Source: Methylotetracoccus oryzae (GTDB lineage: Bacteria > Pseudomonadota > Gammaproteobacteria > Methylococcales > Methylococcaceae). Taken from it: a DNA stretch of 64,000 bases. Below, piece by piece: positions 46,838-55,644 of the stretch. The DNA is taken from the NCBI RefSeq assembly GCF_006175985.1, contig NZ_SRSH01000002.1:1-64000 (forward strand). The letters run 5' to 3'. Position 1 is the stretch's first letter. Each line of letters starts with the position of its first letter. The position numbers and the translations under genes are program-made. The notes beneath the pieces were generated by a model that had not been told where the DNA came from, did not search any database, and saw only the letters and a list, made by a program, of their open reading frames with translations.

Positions 46838-48094
46838 ATGTTCAGCAAAGGTATGGAAATAGCCGGGTTCGATGACGAACTCTGGCAGGCGATCGAGGAC
46901 GAAGTCACTCGCCAGGAGGACCACGTCGAACTGATCGCGTCCGAGAATTATGCGAGCCCGCGGGTGCTTCAGGCGCAGGGCAGCGTGCTGACCAACAAGT
47001 ATGCCGAGGGTTACCCGGGCAAGCGCTACTACGGGGGCTGCGAATTCGTCGACGTCGTCGAGTCGCTGGCCATCGAGCGCGCCAAGGAACTGTTCGGTGC
47101 CGACTACGCCAACGTCCAGCCGCACTCCGGCTCCCAGGCGAACGCCGCGGCCTATATGGCGCTGATCAGCCCGGGCGATACGATACTGGGGATGAGCCTC
47201 GCGCATGGCGGGCATCTGACCCACGGTGCCAAGGTCAATTTTTCCGGCAAGATCTACAACGCAATCCAGTACGGCCTAGATCCCCAGACCGGCGAGATCG
47301 ACTACGAGCAGGTGGCAACGCTGGCGAAGGAACACCGGCCCAAGATGATCATCGCCGGATTCTCCGCCTACTCACGCGTCGTCGACTGGCAGCGTTTCCG
47401 TGACATTGCCGACGAAGTCGGCGCCTTGTTCGTCGTCGATATGGCGCATGTCGCGGGTCTGGTGGCCGCGGGCGTCTATCCGAATCCGGTGCAGATCGCG
47501 GACGTCACGACGACCACCACGCACAAGACGCTGCGTGGCCCGCGCGGCGGCATGATTCTCGCGAAGTCCAATCCGGACATCGAGAAGAAGCTGAACTCTC
47601 TGGTGTTTCCGGGCATCCAGGGCGGGCCGCTGATGCACGTGATCGCCGCCAAGGCCGTGGCGCTGAAGGAAGCGCTGCAGCCTGAGTTCAAGGCCTACCA
47701 GGAAGAAGTGATCCGGAATGCGCGCGTCATGGCGGGCACCTTCATCGAGCGGGGATACCGGATCGTTTCGGGCGGTACCGACAACCACCTGTTCCTGCTG
47801 GACCTGATCGGGAAGGGTCTGACCGGAAAACTCGCGGAAGAGGTGCTCGGCCGGGCGCACATCACCGTCAACAAGAATGCCGTGCCGAATGATCCACAGT
47901 CGCCGTTCGTGACCAGTGGGGTGCGCATGGGAACGCCGGCATCGACGACGCGCGGTTTCGGCGAAGGGGAATGCCGAACGCTGGCCGGATGGATTTGCGA
48001 TGTGCTGGACGATCCGGAAAACGAAGCGGTCGTCGCTCGGGTGCGGGGCGAAGTCCAGCATTTGTGTCATCGCTTCCCCGTGTATCCTTCCTGA
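46838..48094 (+). CDS. glyA: Serine hydroxymethyltransferase
   Basis: A 418-residue PLP enzyme interconverting serine and glycine with tetrahydrofolate; in a methylotroph it can also feed C1 units into the serine route. Conserved pieces: [45 protein letters not shown] and the PLP-binding Lys K230 in [15 protein letters not shown]. Length is that of bacterial GlyA. It leads the glyA-nrdR-rib-nusB gene block. A possible -10 (TAGAAT, 46792-46797) lies upstream. Confidence 0.97.
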   Translation: MFSKGMEIAGFDDELWQAIEDEVTRQEDHVELIASENYASPRVLQAQGSVLTNKYAEGYPGKRYYGGCEFVDVVESLAIERAKELFGADYANVQPHSGSQANAAAYMALISPGDTILGMSLAHGGHLTHGAKVNFSGKIYNAIQYGLDPQTGEIDYEQVATLAKEHRPKMIIAGFSAYSRVVDWQRFRDIADEVGALFVVDMAHVAGLVAAGVYPNPVQIADVTTTTTHKTLRGPRGGMILAKSNPDIEKKLNSLVFPGIQGGPLMHVIAAKAVALKEALQPEFKAYQEEVIRNARVMAGTFIERGYRIVSGGTDNHLFLLDLIGKGLTGKLAEEVLGRAHITVNKNAVPNDPQSPFVTSGVRMGTPASTTRGFGEGECRTLAGWICDVLDDPENEAVVARVRGEVQHLCHRFPVYPS

Positions 48095-48155
48095 CGCACG
48101 GCCGCGGCATCTCGATCAGCCCGGGTTTCGCTGACCTTACGTTCCGCGCGCGATC

Positions 48156-48653
48156 ATGCATTGTCCTTTTTGTAGTGCCGGTGACACCCGGGTCATCGAC
48201 TCGCGCCTGTCTCAGGATGGGGATCAGGTCCGTCGGCGTCGGGAGTGCGCCGAATGCAAGGAGCGCTTCACGACCTACGAAAGTGCCGAGCTCAACATGC
48301 CGCGGGTGGTCAAGAGCAACGGGCATCGTGAACCGTTCAAGGAAGAGAAGCTGCGCAACGGGTTCTTGCGCGCCCTCGAGAAGCGGCCGGTCGACAGCGA
48401 TTTGATCGAAGCCGCGATCGCCAGGATCAAGAAGAGCCTGCTTGCACGCGGTGACCGCGAAGTCCGCTCGCGCCTAATCGGGGAGCGCGTCATGCATGAA
48501 TTGAGTCGCCTCGACCATGTGGCCTATGTCCGTTTCGCATCTGTTTACCGCCGTTTCGAGGACGTCAACGAATTCCGCGAGGTCATCGATCACCTCGAAA
48601 ATGACCCCCGTTCTAACGCGGTGGCGGGACAGCCCGACCTGTTCGACGAATAG
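48156..48653 (+). CDS. nrdR: Transcriptional repressor NrdR
   Basis: A 165-residue ribonucleotide reductase repressor. An N-terminal zinc ribbon ([17 protein letters not shown] and [15 protein letters not shown], four Cys) precedes an ATP-cone domain ([20 protein letters not shown]) that senses ATP/dATP. It binds NrdR boxes at nrd promoters, none of which are in this window. The glyA-nrdR-ribD order is conserved in gammaproteobacteria. Confidence 0.97.
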   Translation: MHCPFCSAGDTRVIDSRLSQDGDQVRRRRECAECKERFTTYESAELNMPRVVKSNGHREPFKEEKLRNGFLRALEKRPVDSDLIEAAIARIKKSLLARGDREVRSRLIGERVMHELSRLDHVAYVRFASVYRRFEDVNEFREVIDHLENDPRSNAVAGQPDLFDE

Positions 48654-48776
48654 TCCGGCTCCCACAGGGGGCGCTCACCTGCTACCATCCTGCGCGCGGC
48701 AATCGGTGCGCCGCGACACTTTATTCGGTATGGACGCGGCGTCTCTCCTTACGTATTGGTGCCGGATTCACGCCTG

Positions 48777-49895
48777 ATGGACGACGCTCAATTCATGCGG
48801 CGGGCGCTGGACCTGGCGGCGCGCGCGCTGTTCACGACCGACCCGAATCCGCGCGTCGGCTGTGTATTGGTCAAGGACGGCCGTATCGTCGGCGAGGGCT
48901 GGCATCGCCGTGTCGGCGGTCCGCATGCCGAGATCGAAGCCCTGCGCGCCGCCGGTGGGGAGGCGCGTGGCGCAACGGCTTATGTCAGCCTGGAGCCCTG
49001 CTGCCACTATGGGAAAACACCGCCCTGCACCGAGGCCCTGATCGCGGCCGGGGTGGTGCGCGTGGTCGCCGCGATGGAAGATCCCAATCCGGCGATTGCC
49101 GGGCGTGGCCTCGAGATTCTGAGACAGGGCGGATTGAGGGTCGAATGCGGCGCCTTGAGCCGCGAGGCCGAGGCGCTGAACGTCGGTTTCTGCACCCGGA
49201 TGCGCACGGGACGGCCCTTCGTGCGCAGCAAGCTCGCCATGAGCCTCGACGGACGCACCGCGCTGGCCTCCGGGGAGAGTCGCTGGATCACTGGCCCGGC
49301 GGCGCGCGATGACGTGCACCGGCTGCGGGCACGGAGTTCCGTGATCGTCACCGGCATCGATACGGTGCTCGCCGACGATCCCGCCTTGACGGCCCGGCTC
49401 GATACGGGGGAAGCCGTATTGCAGCCGGTGCGCGTCGTGCTGGACTCGCGGCTTCGCCTGCCCGTAACGGCCAAACTGCTGCGGCAACCGGGCCGAACGG
49501 TGATCGTGACGACATCCCCCGACACGCGACGTCGGCAGGCGCTGGCGGATGCGGGGGCCGAGATCGTGACGCTGCCGGGCGGTGCACAGGGCCGGGGTGT
49601 CGATCTCGCGCAGCTGGTCCGCTTTCTGGGCGATGCCGAATTCAACGAGGCGCTGGTGGAAGCCGGTGCGGTCCTGAACGGGGCACTCTTGCGAGCGGGA
49701 TTGGTCGACGAATGGCGGGTCTACGTCGCCCCGTGTGTGTTGGGCAGTGACGGCCGCGGGCTGTTCGATCTGAGCGGTCTGGGGCGGATGAGCGACCGGC
49801 CCGAACTGCGCTATACGGACGTCGAACAGATCGGTAACGATCTGCGTTTGACGCTGGCGGGTGTTGCCGCGGCGGCTGAGGAAGACGAGGACTGA
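48777..49895 (+). CDS. ribD: Bifunctional riboflavin deaminase/reductase RibD
   Basis: A 372-residue cytosolic enzyme for the second and third steps of riboflavin synthesis. The N-terminal cytidine-deaminase-like domain has the zinc site HAEIEAL and PCCHYGKTPPCTEALI. The C-terminal NADPH reductase domain starts near residue 145 (FVRSKLAMSLDGRTAL). The ATG at 48777 gives the standard N-terminus. It lies one base before ribE in a tight riboflavin operon. Confidence 0.97.
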   Translation: MDDAQFMRRALDLAARALFTTDPNPRVGCVLVKDGRIVGEGWHRRVGGPHAEIEALRAAGGEARGATAYVSLEPCCHYGKTPPCTEALIAAGVVRVVAAMEDPNPAIAGRGLEILRQGGLRVECGALSREAEALNVGFCTRMRTGRPFVRSKLAMSLDGRTALASGESRWITGPAARDDVHRLRARSSVIVTGIDTVLADDPALTARLDTGEAVLQPVRVVLDSRLRLPVTAKLLRQPGRTVIVTTSPDTRRRQALADAGAEIVTLPGGAQGRGVDLAQLVRFLGDAEFNEALVEAGAVLNGALLRAGLVDEWRVYVAPCVLGSDGRGLFDLSGLGRMSDRPELRYTDVEQIGNDLRLTLAGVAAAAEEDED

Positions 49896-49896
49896 G

Positions 49897-50571
49897 ATGT
49901 TTACGGGTATCGTGCAGGCGGTGGGACGGATCACTGCCATCGAACCGCGCGGCGGCGATCAGCGACTCAGCGTCGCGACCGGCACGCTTCCGGTCGAAGA
50001 TCTGGCGCTGGGTGACAGTGTGGCCGTCAGCGGCGTGTGCCTGACGGTCATCAGCCGGTCGGCCCATGGCTTTGCCGCCGATGTCTCGCGGGAAACGCTC
50101 GCCCGGACGATAATCGGGCGCCTGCGGCCGGGCGATCCGGTGAATCTGGAGCTCGCGCTGACGCCGTCCAGCCGCTTGGGCGGACACATCGTCAGCGGTC
50201 ACGTCGACGGCATCGGCGCGATCGCCGGGCGTACCGAGGACGCGCGATCGGTGCGGTTCCGCATCACGGTGCCGGCGGGTCTCGCGAAATATGTCGCCGA
50301 GAAGGGGTCGATCTGCGTGGACGGCATCAGCCTGACCGTCAATGCCGTCGGTGCGGACTGGTGCGAGGTCAACATCGTGCCGCACACGCTCGCCGTAACG
50401 ACGCTGGGCAGCGCCATGCCTGGACGCGAGGTCAATCTCGAAGTCGACCTGCTGGCGCGCTATCTGGAGCGCCTGCTGACCGGTACGGACGCCGCCGCCG
50501 CGCCGGGCGGTCTGACGCATGCAACGCTGACACGGGCGGGTTTCGTCCAGGGGACCCATGAACACGATTGA
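49897..50571 (+). CDS. ribE: Riboflavin synthase (alpha subunit)
   Basis: A 224-residue enzyme that dismutates two 6,7-dimethyl-8-ribityllumazines to riboflavin. The N-terminal signature MFTGIVQAVGRI is present, and the protein is two repeated lumazine-binding barrels, the first with DSVAVSGVCLTV and the second with GSICVDGISLTVNAV. The C-terminus overlaps ribBA by 14 bases. Confidence 0.96.
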   Translation: MFTGIVQAVGRITAIEPRGGDQRLSVATGTLPVEDLALGDSVAVSGVCLTVISRSAHGFAADVSRETLARTIIGRLRPGDPVNLELALTPSSRLGGHIVSGHVDGIGAIAGRTEDARSVRFRITVPAGLAKYVAEKGSICVDGISLTVNAVGADWCEVNIVPHTLAVTTLGSAMPGREVNLEVDLLARYLERLLTGTDAAAAPGGLTHATLTRAGFVQGTHEHD

Positions 50572-51667
50572 AGAAATCATTGCCGACATCCGGGAAGGCC
50601 GGATGGTCATCATCATGGATGACGAGGCGCGCGAGAACGAGGGCGATCTGGTCATGGCCGCATCGCACGTCCGGCCCGAGGATGTGAACTTCATGGCGCG
50701 CTACGGGCGCGGCCTGATTTGTCTGACGCTGACCCGCGATCGCTGCCAGCAGCTGCGTCTGCCGCTGATGGTCAACGACAACCGCACACCCCACTCGACC
50801 AATTTCACGGTTTCGATCGAAGCGGCGACCGGTGTCACGACCGGCATCTCGGCGGCCGACCGTGCGCGGACCATCCAGTGCGCCGTCGCGCCCGGCTGCA
50901 AACCCGAGGACCTGGTTCAGCCCGGCCACGTGTTCCCGCTGATGGCCCAGCCGGGCGGCGTCCTGAACCGGGCCGGACACACCGAGGCCGGCTGCGATCT
51001 GGCCCGTCTGGCCGGGACGGAGCCGGCCGCGGTGATCGTCGAGATCCTGAACGAGGACGGCTCGCTCGCGCGGCGGCCCGATCTGGAGGCCTTCGCCGCG
51101 AAGCACGGGCTGAAGATCGGGACGATCGCGGACCTGATCCATTACCGCATGCAGAATGAGCAAACGGTGGAGCGCATCTGCAGTTGCGCCTTCCCGACCG
51201 AGTTCGGCGATTTTCGCCTGCATGCCTACCAGGATCGCATCGACAACAAACTGCACCTGGCGCTGACCCTGGGGGCCGTGTCCGGCGATGCTCCGACGCT
51301 GGTGCGCGTGCACGGGCGCAACCTGCTCGGGGATCTGTTCGGCGCGAAGCGGGGCGATGCGACGATGTCCCTGCGTGCGTCGATGAAGCGGATCGCCCAG
51401 GAAGGCGCCGGCGTGCTGGTCGTGATCCGGAACGAGGAGGACGACAAGTCGCTGGTCGAGCGCATCCATCACTATCAGATGGAGGACCACGGTATCGCCC
51501 TCGGGGTCAGTGAAGAGCGTGGCGACGACTGGCGCACCACCGGCACGGGTGCCCAGATCCTGGCCGATCTCGGCGTACGCAAACTGCGGATCCTGGGTTC
51601 GCAAAAGAAATACCTGGGACTGTCGGGTTACGATCTCGAAGTCGTCGATTACGTTTCGTCAGAATGA
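50558..51667 (+). CDS. ribBA: RibBA-type protein with degenerate GTP cyclohydrolase II domain
   Basis: A 369-residue protein. Residues 1-200 are an intact 3,4-dihydroxy-2-butanone-4-phosphate synthase: DDEARENEGDLVMAA (acidic Mg site), TPHSTNF and GHVFPLMAQPGGVLNRAGHT. The C-terminal half has the GTP cyclohydrolase II fold, but the zinc-binding Cys cluster is lost: where active enzymes have SECLTGDVFGSxRCDCG it reads GRNLLGDLFGAKRGDATMS. Therefore only the RibB activity is expected, as in RibBX proteins. A separate ribA must exist elsewhere. It overlaps ribE and lies 13 bases before ribH. Confidence 0.93.
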   Translation: MNTIEEIIADIREGRMVIIMDDEARENEGDLVMAASHVRPEDVNFMARYGRGLICLTLTRDRCQQLRLPLMVNDNRTPHSTNFTVSIEAATGVTTGISAADRARTIQCAVAPGCKPEDLVQPGHVFPLMAQPGGVLNRAGHTEAGCDLARLAGTEPAAVIVEILNEDGSLARRPDLEAFAAKHGLKIGTIADLIHYRMQNEQTVERICSCAFPTEFGDFRLHAYQDRIDNKLHLALTLGAVSGDAPTLVRVHGRNLLGDLFGAKRGDATMSLRASMKRIAQEGAGVLVVIRNEEDDKSLVERIHHYQMEDHGIALGVSEERGDDWRTTGTGAQILADLGVRKLRILGSQKKYLGLSGYDLEVVDYVSSE

Positions 51668-51680
51668 GGTGATTTGAACC

Positions 51681-52160
51681 ATGAGCAATATCAAGATGAT
51701 AGAGGGCCATTTGTCGGCCCAGGGGCGGCGTTTCTGTATCGTGGCATCGCGCTTCAACAGCTTCATCGTCGATCACCTGATCGCTGGTGCCGTGGATGCG
51801 CTGCATCGCCATGGAGCGCAGTCCGATGCGATCCGCATCGTCAAGACACCCGGCGCGTTCGAACTGCCGTTGGCGGTCGACCGGGTCGCTGCGAGCGGCA
51901 GCTGCGATGCCGTCATCGCCATCGGCGCGGTGATCCGCGGCGCGACGCCGCATTTCGACTACGTCGCGGGGGAGTGCGTCAAGGGGCTGACGGCCACGTC
52001 GCTGAAGTATGGAATTCCGGTGGCCTTCGGCGTGCTGACCGTGGATACGATCGAACAGGCGGTCGAGCGTGCGGGCACCAAGGCCGGTAACAAGGGTGCG
52101 GAAGCGGCCGCGACCGCCATCGAGATGGTGAATCTGGTCCGTGCCCTGGAGGAGGCATGA
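51681..52160 (+). CDS. ribH: 6,7-dimethyl-8-ribityllumazine synthase
   Basis: A 159-residue lumazine synthase, which joins the RibB product to the pyrimidine from RibD. Signatures are [45 protein letters not shown] and [17 protein letters not shown]; the catalytic His lies in ATPHFDY. The stop overlaps nusB by 4 bases. Confidence 0.97.
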   Translation: MSNIKMIEGHLSAQGRRFCIVASRFNSFIVDHLIAGAVDALHRHGAQSDAIRIVKTPGAFELPLAVDRVAASGSCDAVIAIGAVIRGATPHFDYVAGECVKGLTATSLKYGIPVAFGVLTVDTIEQAVERAGTKAGNKGAEAAATAIEMVNLVRALEEA

Positions 52161-52603
52161 ATCCGGCCGGGCTCAGTCTGGCGCGTCGTGCGGCGGTGCA
52201 GGCAATTTACCAGTGGCAGATCACCGGTTTGAGCCCTGCCGAGATCGAGCGCCAGTTCTTCGAGGAACATGGGATTGGCAAAGGGGATCCCGACACGTTC
52301 AAGGCGCTGCTGCACGGCATACCGGAACATGTGGCCCGGCTCGATGCGGCGCTGGCTGAATATCTGGACCGGCCTATTGCCGAGGTGGATCCGGTGGAGC
52401 GTGCGATCCTGCGTATCGGCGCGTTCGAATTGCTGTTCCGTCCGCAGTTGCCTTATCGGGTCGTGTTGAACGAGGCGATCAAGTTTGCGAAGGAGTTCGG
52501 AGCCGAGCAGGGTTACCGCTACGTCAACGGGATCCTGGATCGCGTCGCGCGACAGCATCGGGCGCTAGAGATCGGCGCCCGGCCTAACGCTCGCCGCGCT
52601 TGA
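52157..52603 (+). CDS. nusB: Transcription antitermination factor NusB
   Basis: A 148-residue RNA-binding protein of rRNA antitermination. It shows [16 protein letters not shown] at the N-terminus and [18 protein letters not shown] with [27 protein letters not shown] (split motif) at the C-terminus, the family pattern. The ATG overlaps ribH and the TGA overlaps the TTG start of thiL, so expression is coupled. Confidence 0.96.
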   Translation: MNPAGLSLARRAAVQAIYQWQITGLSPAEIERQFFEEHGIGKGDPDTFKALLHGIPEHVARLDAALAEYLDRPIAEVDPVERAILRIGAFELLFRPQLPYRVVLNEAIKFAKEFGAEQGYRYVNGILDRVARQHRALEIGARPNARRA

Positions 52604-53580
52604 CGCCCCCTCCGTCAGGGTCGTTCGGCGAGTTCGACCTGATCCGCCGCCATTTTGCCCGGGGCAGCGCCCCGCACCCGCAGACCGTGCTCGGCGTCGG
52701 TGACGACTGCGCCTTGTTGCAGCCGTCCGTCGATACCTTGCTTGCGGTGACGGCCGACACACTGGTCGCGGGCGTGCACTTCTTCACGGATGTGCATCCC
52801 CACGATCTGGGCCACAAGAGTCTCGCGGTGAACCTCAGCGACCTGGCGGCCATGGGGGCAACGCCGGCCTGGGTCACCCTGTGCCTGACCCTGCCCGAGC
52901 TCGATCAGGTCTGGCTCGAGGGTTTTGCCGCCGGGTTCACCCAAATGGCGCTCGCACAGGGCGTCGAACTGGTGGGCGGCGACACGACGCGCGGACCGCT
53001 CAGCATCACCGTGCAGGCCATGGGGCAGCTTCCGGCAGGCAGTGGCCTCCGCCGCTCGGGTGCAAACCTCGGCGATCTCGTTTTCGTGACCGGTCAGGTC
53101 GGTAGCGCGGGCCTGGGTCTCAAGACCTTGCAGGGCCTGTGGGACGGCCGCGACGATGAGTCCGTGCGGCGACTGCTGCGTCCCGAGCCGCGCGTCGCGG
53201 CCGGCCAGGAACTGCGCGGACGGGCCAGCGCCTGTATTGATGTATCGGATGGGCTGGCTGCCGATCTGGGCCATGTGCTGGCAGCCAGTGGCTTGGGGGC
53301 AACGGTCGAATGGGAGCGCTTGCCGTTGTCCGCAGCCGTGCTCGACTATGTTGCCCGAACGGACGATTGGCGGATGCCGCTGGTTGCCGGCGACGACTAC
53401 GAATTGTGTTTCACAGCGCCTGAGCGCGAACGGGTCGCAATTGAGACGGCGCTCGCCTCGATCGGATGCGCCTGTTCGGTAATCGGCCGCATCCAGCGCG
53501 AGCCGGGCCTGCGGCTCAGCCGCGAAGGTCGCGTCGATGCCTTTGGGCCCGGCGGATACGATCATTTCGCAGGACGGTAA
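52600..53580 (+). CDS. thiL: Thiamine-monophosphate kinase
   Basis: A 326-residue enzyme phosphorylating thiamine phosphate to thiamine diphosphate. Motifs: GEFDLIRRHF, GDDCALL with the Mg-binding Asp, KSLAVNLSDLAAMGATPAWV, GGDTTRGPLSITVQAMG and CIDVSDGLAADLGHVL. The start is TTG 52600, overlapping the nusB stop as TTGA; no better start exists for the conserved N-terminus. Confidence 0.95.
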   Translation: MTPPPSGSFGEFDLIRRHFARGSAPHPQTVLGVGDDCALLQPSVDTLLAVTADTLVAGVHFFTDVHPHDLGHKSLAVNLSDLAAMGATPAWVTLCLTLPELDQVWLEGFAAGFTQMALAQGVELVGGDTTRGPLSITVQAMGQLPAGSGLRRSGANLGDLVFVTGQVGSAGLGLKTLQGLWDGRDDESVRRLLRPEPRVAAGQELRGRASACIDVSDGLAADLGHVLAASGLGATVEWERLPLSAAVLDYVARTDDWRMPLVAGDDYELCFTAPERERVAIETALASIGCACSVIGRIQREPGLRLSREGRVDAFGPGGYDHFAGR

Positions 53581-53584
53581 AGTC

Positions 53585-54082
53585 ATGGGAGAAAAATCTC
53601 GGCAACCCGTCCCGGTGCGATCGGTACTGATGCATCCTCCCTCATGGCTCGCGTTCGGCCTGGGGGTAGGGCTGGTGCCGTTTGCCCCGGGAACCTTCGG
53701 GACGCTGCTGGGGATTCCATTGTATTGGCTGTGGGCCGACCTGTCTGTGCCGGCGTACGGTGCGCTCGTTCTGGTCCTTGCGCTCGCCGGGGTCTGGTTC
53801 TGTGCTGCCGCAGCACGCCGCCACAAGATTGGCGATCATCCCGGCATCGTCTGGGACGAGATCGTTGGCTTCCTGATCACGATGTGGGGCGTGCCGTTCT
53901 CCTGGACCGGGGTCGCATGCGGTTTTCTGCTGTTCCGCCTGTTCGATATCGCCAAGCCCTGGCCAATCGCCTGGGCTGACCGCCGGGTCGGTGGGGGACT
54001 GGGAATCATGCTGGACGACATACTGGCGGGCCTTTTTGCCTGGGCCGCATTGCTGGTCCTTCGCGCACTGGTCCCACTCTGA
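53585..54082 (+). CDS. pgpA: Phosphatidylglycerophosphatase A
   Basis: A 165-residue inner-membrane phosphatase making phosphatidylglycerol. Key stretches: GLGVGLVPFAPGTFGTLLGIPLY in two pieces of the first helical hairpin, DHPGIVWDEIVGF with the catalytic Asp/Glu, and RLFDIAKPWPIAWADRRVGGGLGIMLDD (split) near the end. Start at ATG 53585 follows the thiL stop by 4 bases; an upstream in-frame ATG would overlap thiL. Confidence 0.95.
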   Translation: MGEKSRQPVPVRSVLMHPPSWLAFGLGVGLVPFAPGTFGTLLGIPLYWLWADLSVPAYGALVLVLALAGVWFCAAAARRHKIGDHPGIVWDEIVGFLITMWGVPFSWTGVACGFLLFRLFDIAKPWPIAWADRRVGGGLGIMLDDILAGLFAWAALLVLRALVPL

Positions 54083-54145
54083 CGGGCAGTGCCCGTCATT
54101 TCGCTTGCAAGAATCGGGCGATTGCCCTAATATACCCCTATCTGA

Positions 54146-54222
<77 letters not shown>

Positions 54223-54551
54223 AATGTAGCTTTCCGAAAACGTCAGAAAGCCCGAAAAGCCCGCACGATGCGGGCTTTTTTGTGTCTGTCGTTCAGCGGC
54301 CGCAATCGTTATGCTCCCTTGGCGGAGCGCTTGGTGCCCGACACGCCCCAGCGGTTCCGCTGCCTCGGACGCACTCCGGATCTTTTGGCTTTGCCCCGAG
54401 TATCCGTATCTGATCGCCCGCAGCGAGATCCGACTCGTACCGGGAACCTTCATGGCCGTGGCCGGTCCTCGGTAAAGCCGCCTTTGGACCACCAGCAAGG
54501 CGGCGTCGAGTCCTTGGTGCCATCGAGCGGTCTTCAACGTTCAGCGGAATC
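54223..54551. other. Region between tRNA-fMet and ltaE
   Basis: It contains the tRNA terminator (annotated separately) in its first 60 bases and then about 270 bases without a supported gene; short frames there lack homology. The promoter for the aldolase gene is presumably here, but no clear boxes were seen. Confidence 0.45.
54255..54282 (+). terminator. Rho-independent terminator after tRNA-fMet
   Basis: An 11-bp stem (AAAAGCCCGCA, 54255-54265, with TGCGGGCTTTT, 54269-54279) with a CGA loop is followed by further T. This is a textbook intrinsic terminator. Confidence 0.9.
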
Positions 54552-55589
54552 ATGAAGCATCCCTTGCCTGAATTTGCCAGCGACAACTGGTCCGGACTGT
54601 GTCCGGAGGCCCTGGATTACCTGATTCGTGCCAATGCCGGGAGCGCACCGGCCTATGGTTTCGATGAATGGACGGCCGGTGCGGCCGATGCCGTCCGCGC
54701 GTTGTTCGAGCACGATGCCGAGGTCTTTTTCGCTTTCAACGGCACGGCGGCCAACAGCATGGCACTCGCGCATCTATGTCGGCCATATCAGGCGGTCATT
54801 TGTCATGAGTGGTCGCATATCGAGACCGATGAATGCGGTGCGCCGGGCTTCTTCTCCCATGGCGCGCGGTTGCTGCTGGGGCAGGGCCGCCACGGCAAGC
54901 TGGACCCCGCGTCGGCCGACTCATTCCTCGGCGGCGAGGGCGACTTGCGGTTTCCGCGTCCTGCGGCCCTCAGTCTGACCCAATCCACCGAGGTCGGTAC
55001 CGTCTACAGCGTCGAGGAACTGACCCGCCTGTGCACCTGGGCAAAGGCGCACGGCCTGGCCGTCCATGTCGACGGTGCCCGGTTCATGAATGCCGTCGTG
55101 GCGCTGGGTGTAAGCCCGGCCGCATTGAGCTGGCGCTGTGGCGTCGACGTGCTGAGCCTGGGCGCGTCCAAAACGGGCGGCGGGATCGGTGACACGGTCG
55201 TATTCTTCGACCGGGATCTCGCCCGGGGCTTCGACTACCGCTGCAAGCAGGGCGGACAGCTGGCGGCCAAGATGCGCTTCATGACGGCGCCGCTGCTGGG
55301 ACTGATCGAAACCGGGGCGTGGCAGCGCAACGCGCGCCATGCGAACGACTGCGCGGCTTATCTTATCCGCCGTCTGGCGGAGTACGCCATCGAGCCGGCG
55401 TTTCCTCCGCAAGCCAATGCCGTCTTCATCGCGTTGTCGGCCGCGGAAGCCGCTGCGCTACGGGAACGGGGCTGGGCTTTCTATGTCAGCCAGTGCCACG
55501 GGGCGGCGCGCTTCATGTGCGGTTGGGATACCACGCCCGAGCGTATCGATGCCCTGGTGGCCGCTCTCCGCGCCTGCCGCGCTCGCTGA
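54552..55589 (+). CDS. ltaE: Low-specificity threonine aldolase family enzyme
   Basis: A 345-residue fold-type I PLP enzyme cleaving threonine and related beta-hydroxy amino acids to glycine and an aldehyde. Features: FASDNWSGLCPEALDYL, FNGTAANSMAL, HEWSHIETDE for cofactor stacking, VHVDGARFMNA with the PLP-binding Asp, and Lys K207 in LSLGASKTGGG as the Schiff base. Full family length. Glycine produced could link to GlyA, but the two genes are not adjacent. Converges on the protease gene. Confidence 0.92.
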   Translation: MKHPLPEFASDNWSGLCPEALDYLIRANAGSAPAYGFDEWTAGAADAVRALFEHDAEVFFAFNGTAANSMALAHLCRPYQAVICHEWSHIETDECGAPGFFSHGARLLLGQGRHGKLDPASADSFLGGEGDLRFPRPAALSLTQSTEVGTVYSVEELTRLCTWAKAHGLAVHVDGARFMNAVVALGVSPAALSWRCGVDVLSLGASKTGGGIGDTVVFFDRDLARGFDYRCKQGGQLAAKMRFMTAPLLGLIETGAWQRNARHANDCAAYLIRRLAEYAIEPAFPPQANAVFIALSAAEAAALRERGWAFYVSQCHGAARFMCGWDTTPERIDALVAALRACRAR

Positions 55590-55596
55590 GTCCGAG

Positions 55597-55632
55597 CCCG
55601 TGGCGCGGCGGTAGGGACCACTGCGCCACGGG
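55597..55632. terminator. Hairpin between convergent ltaE and protease genes
   Basis: CCCGTGGCGC (55597-55606) pairs perfectly with GCGCCACGGG (55623-55632) over a 16-base loop, exactly between two convergent stop codons. It could act as a bidirectional terminator, though T-runs are absent. Confidence 0.5.
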
Positions 55633-55644
55633 GTACCGAAGGGG

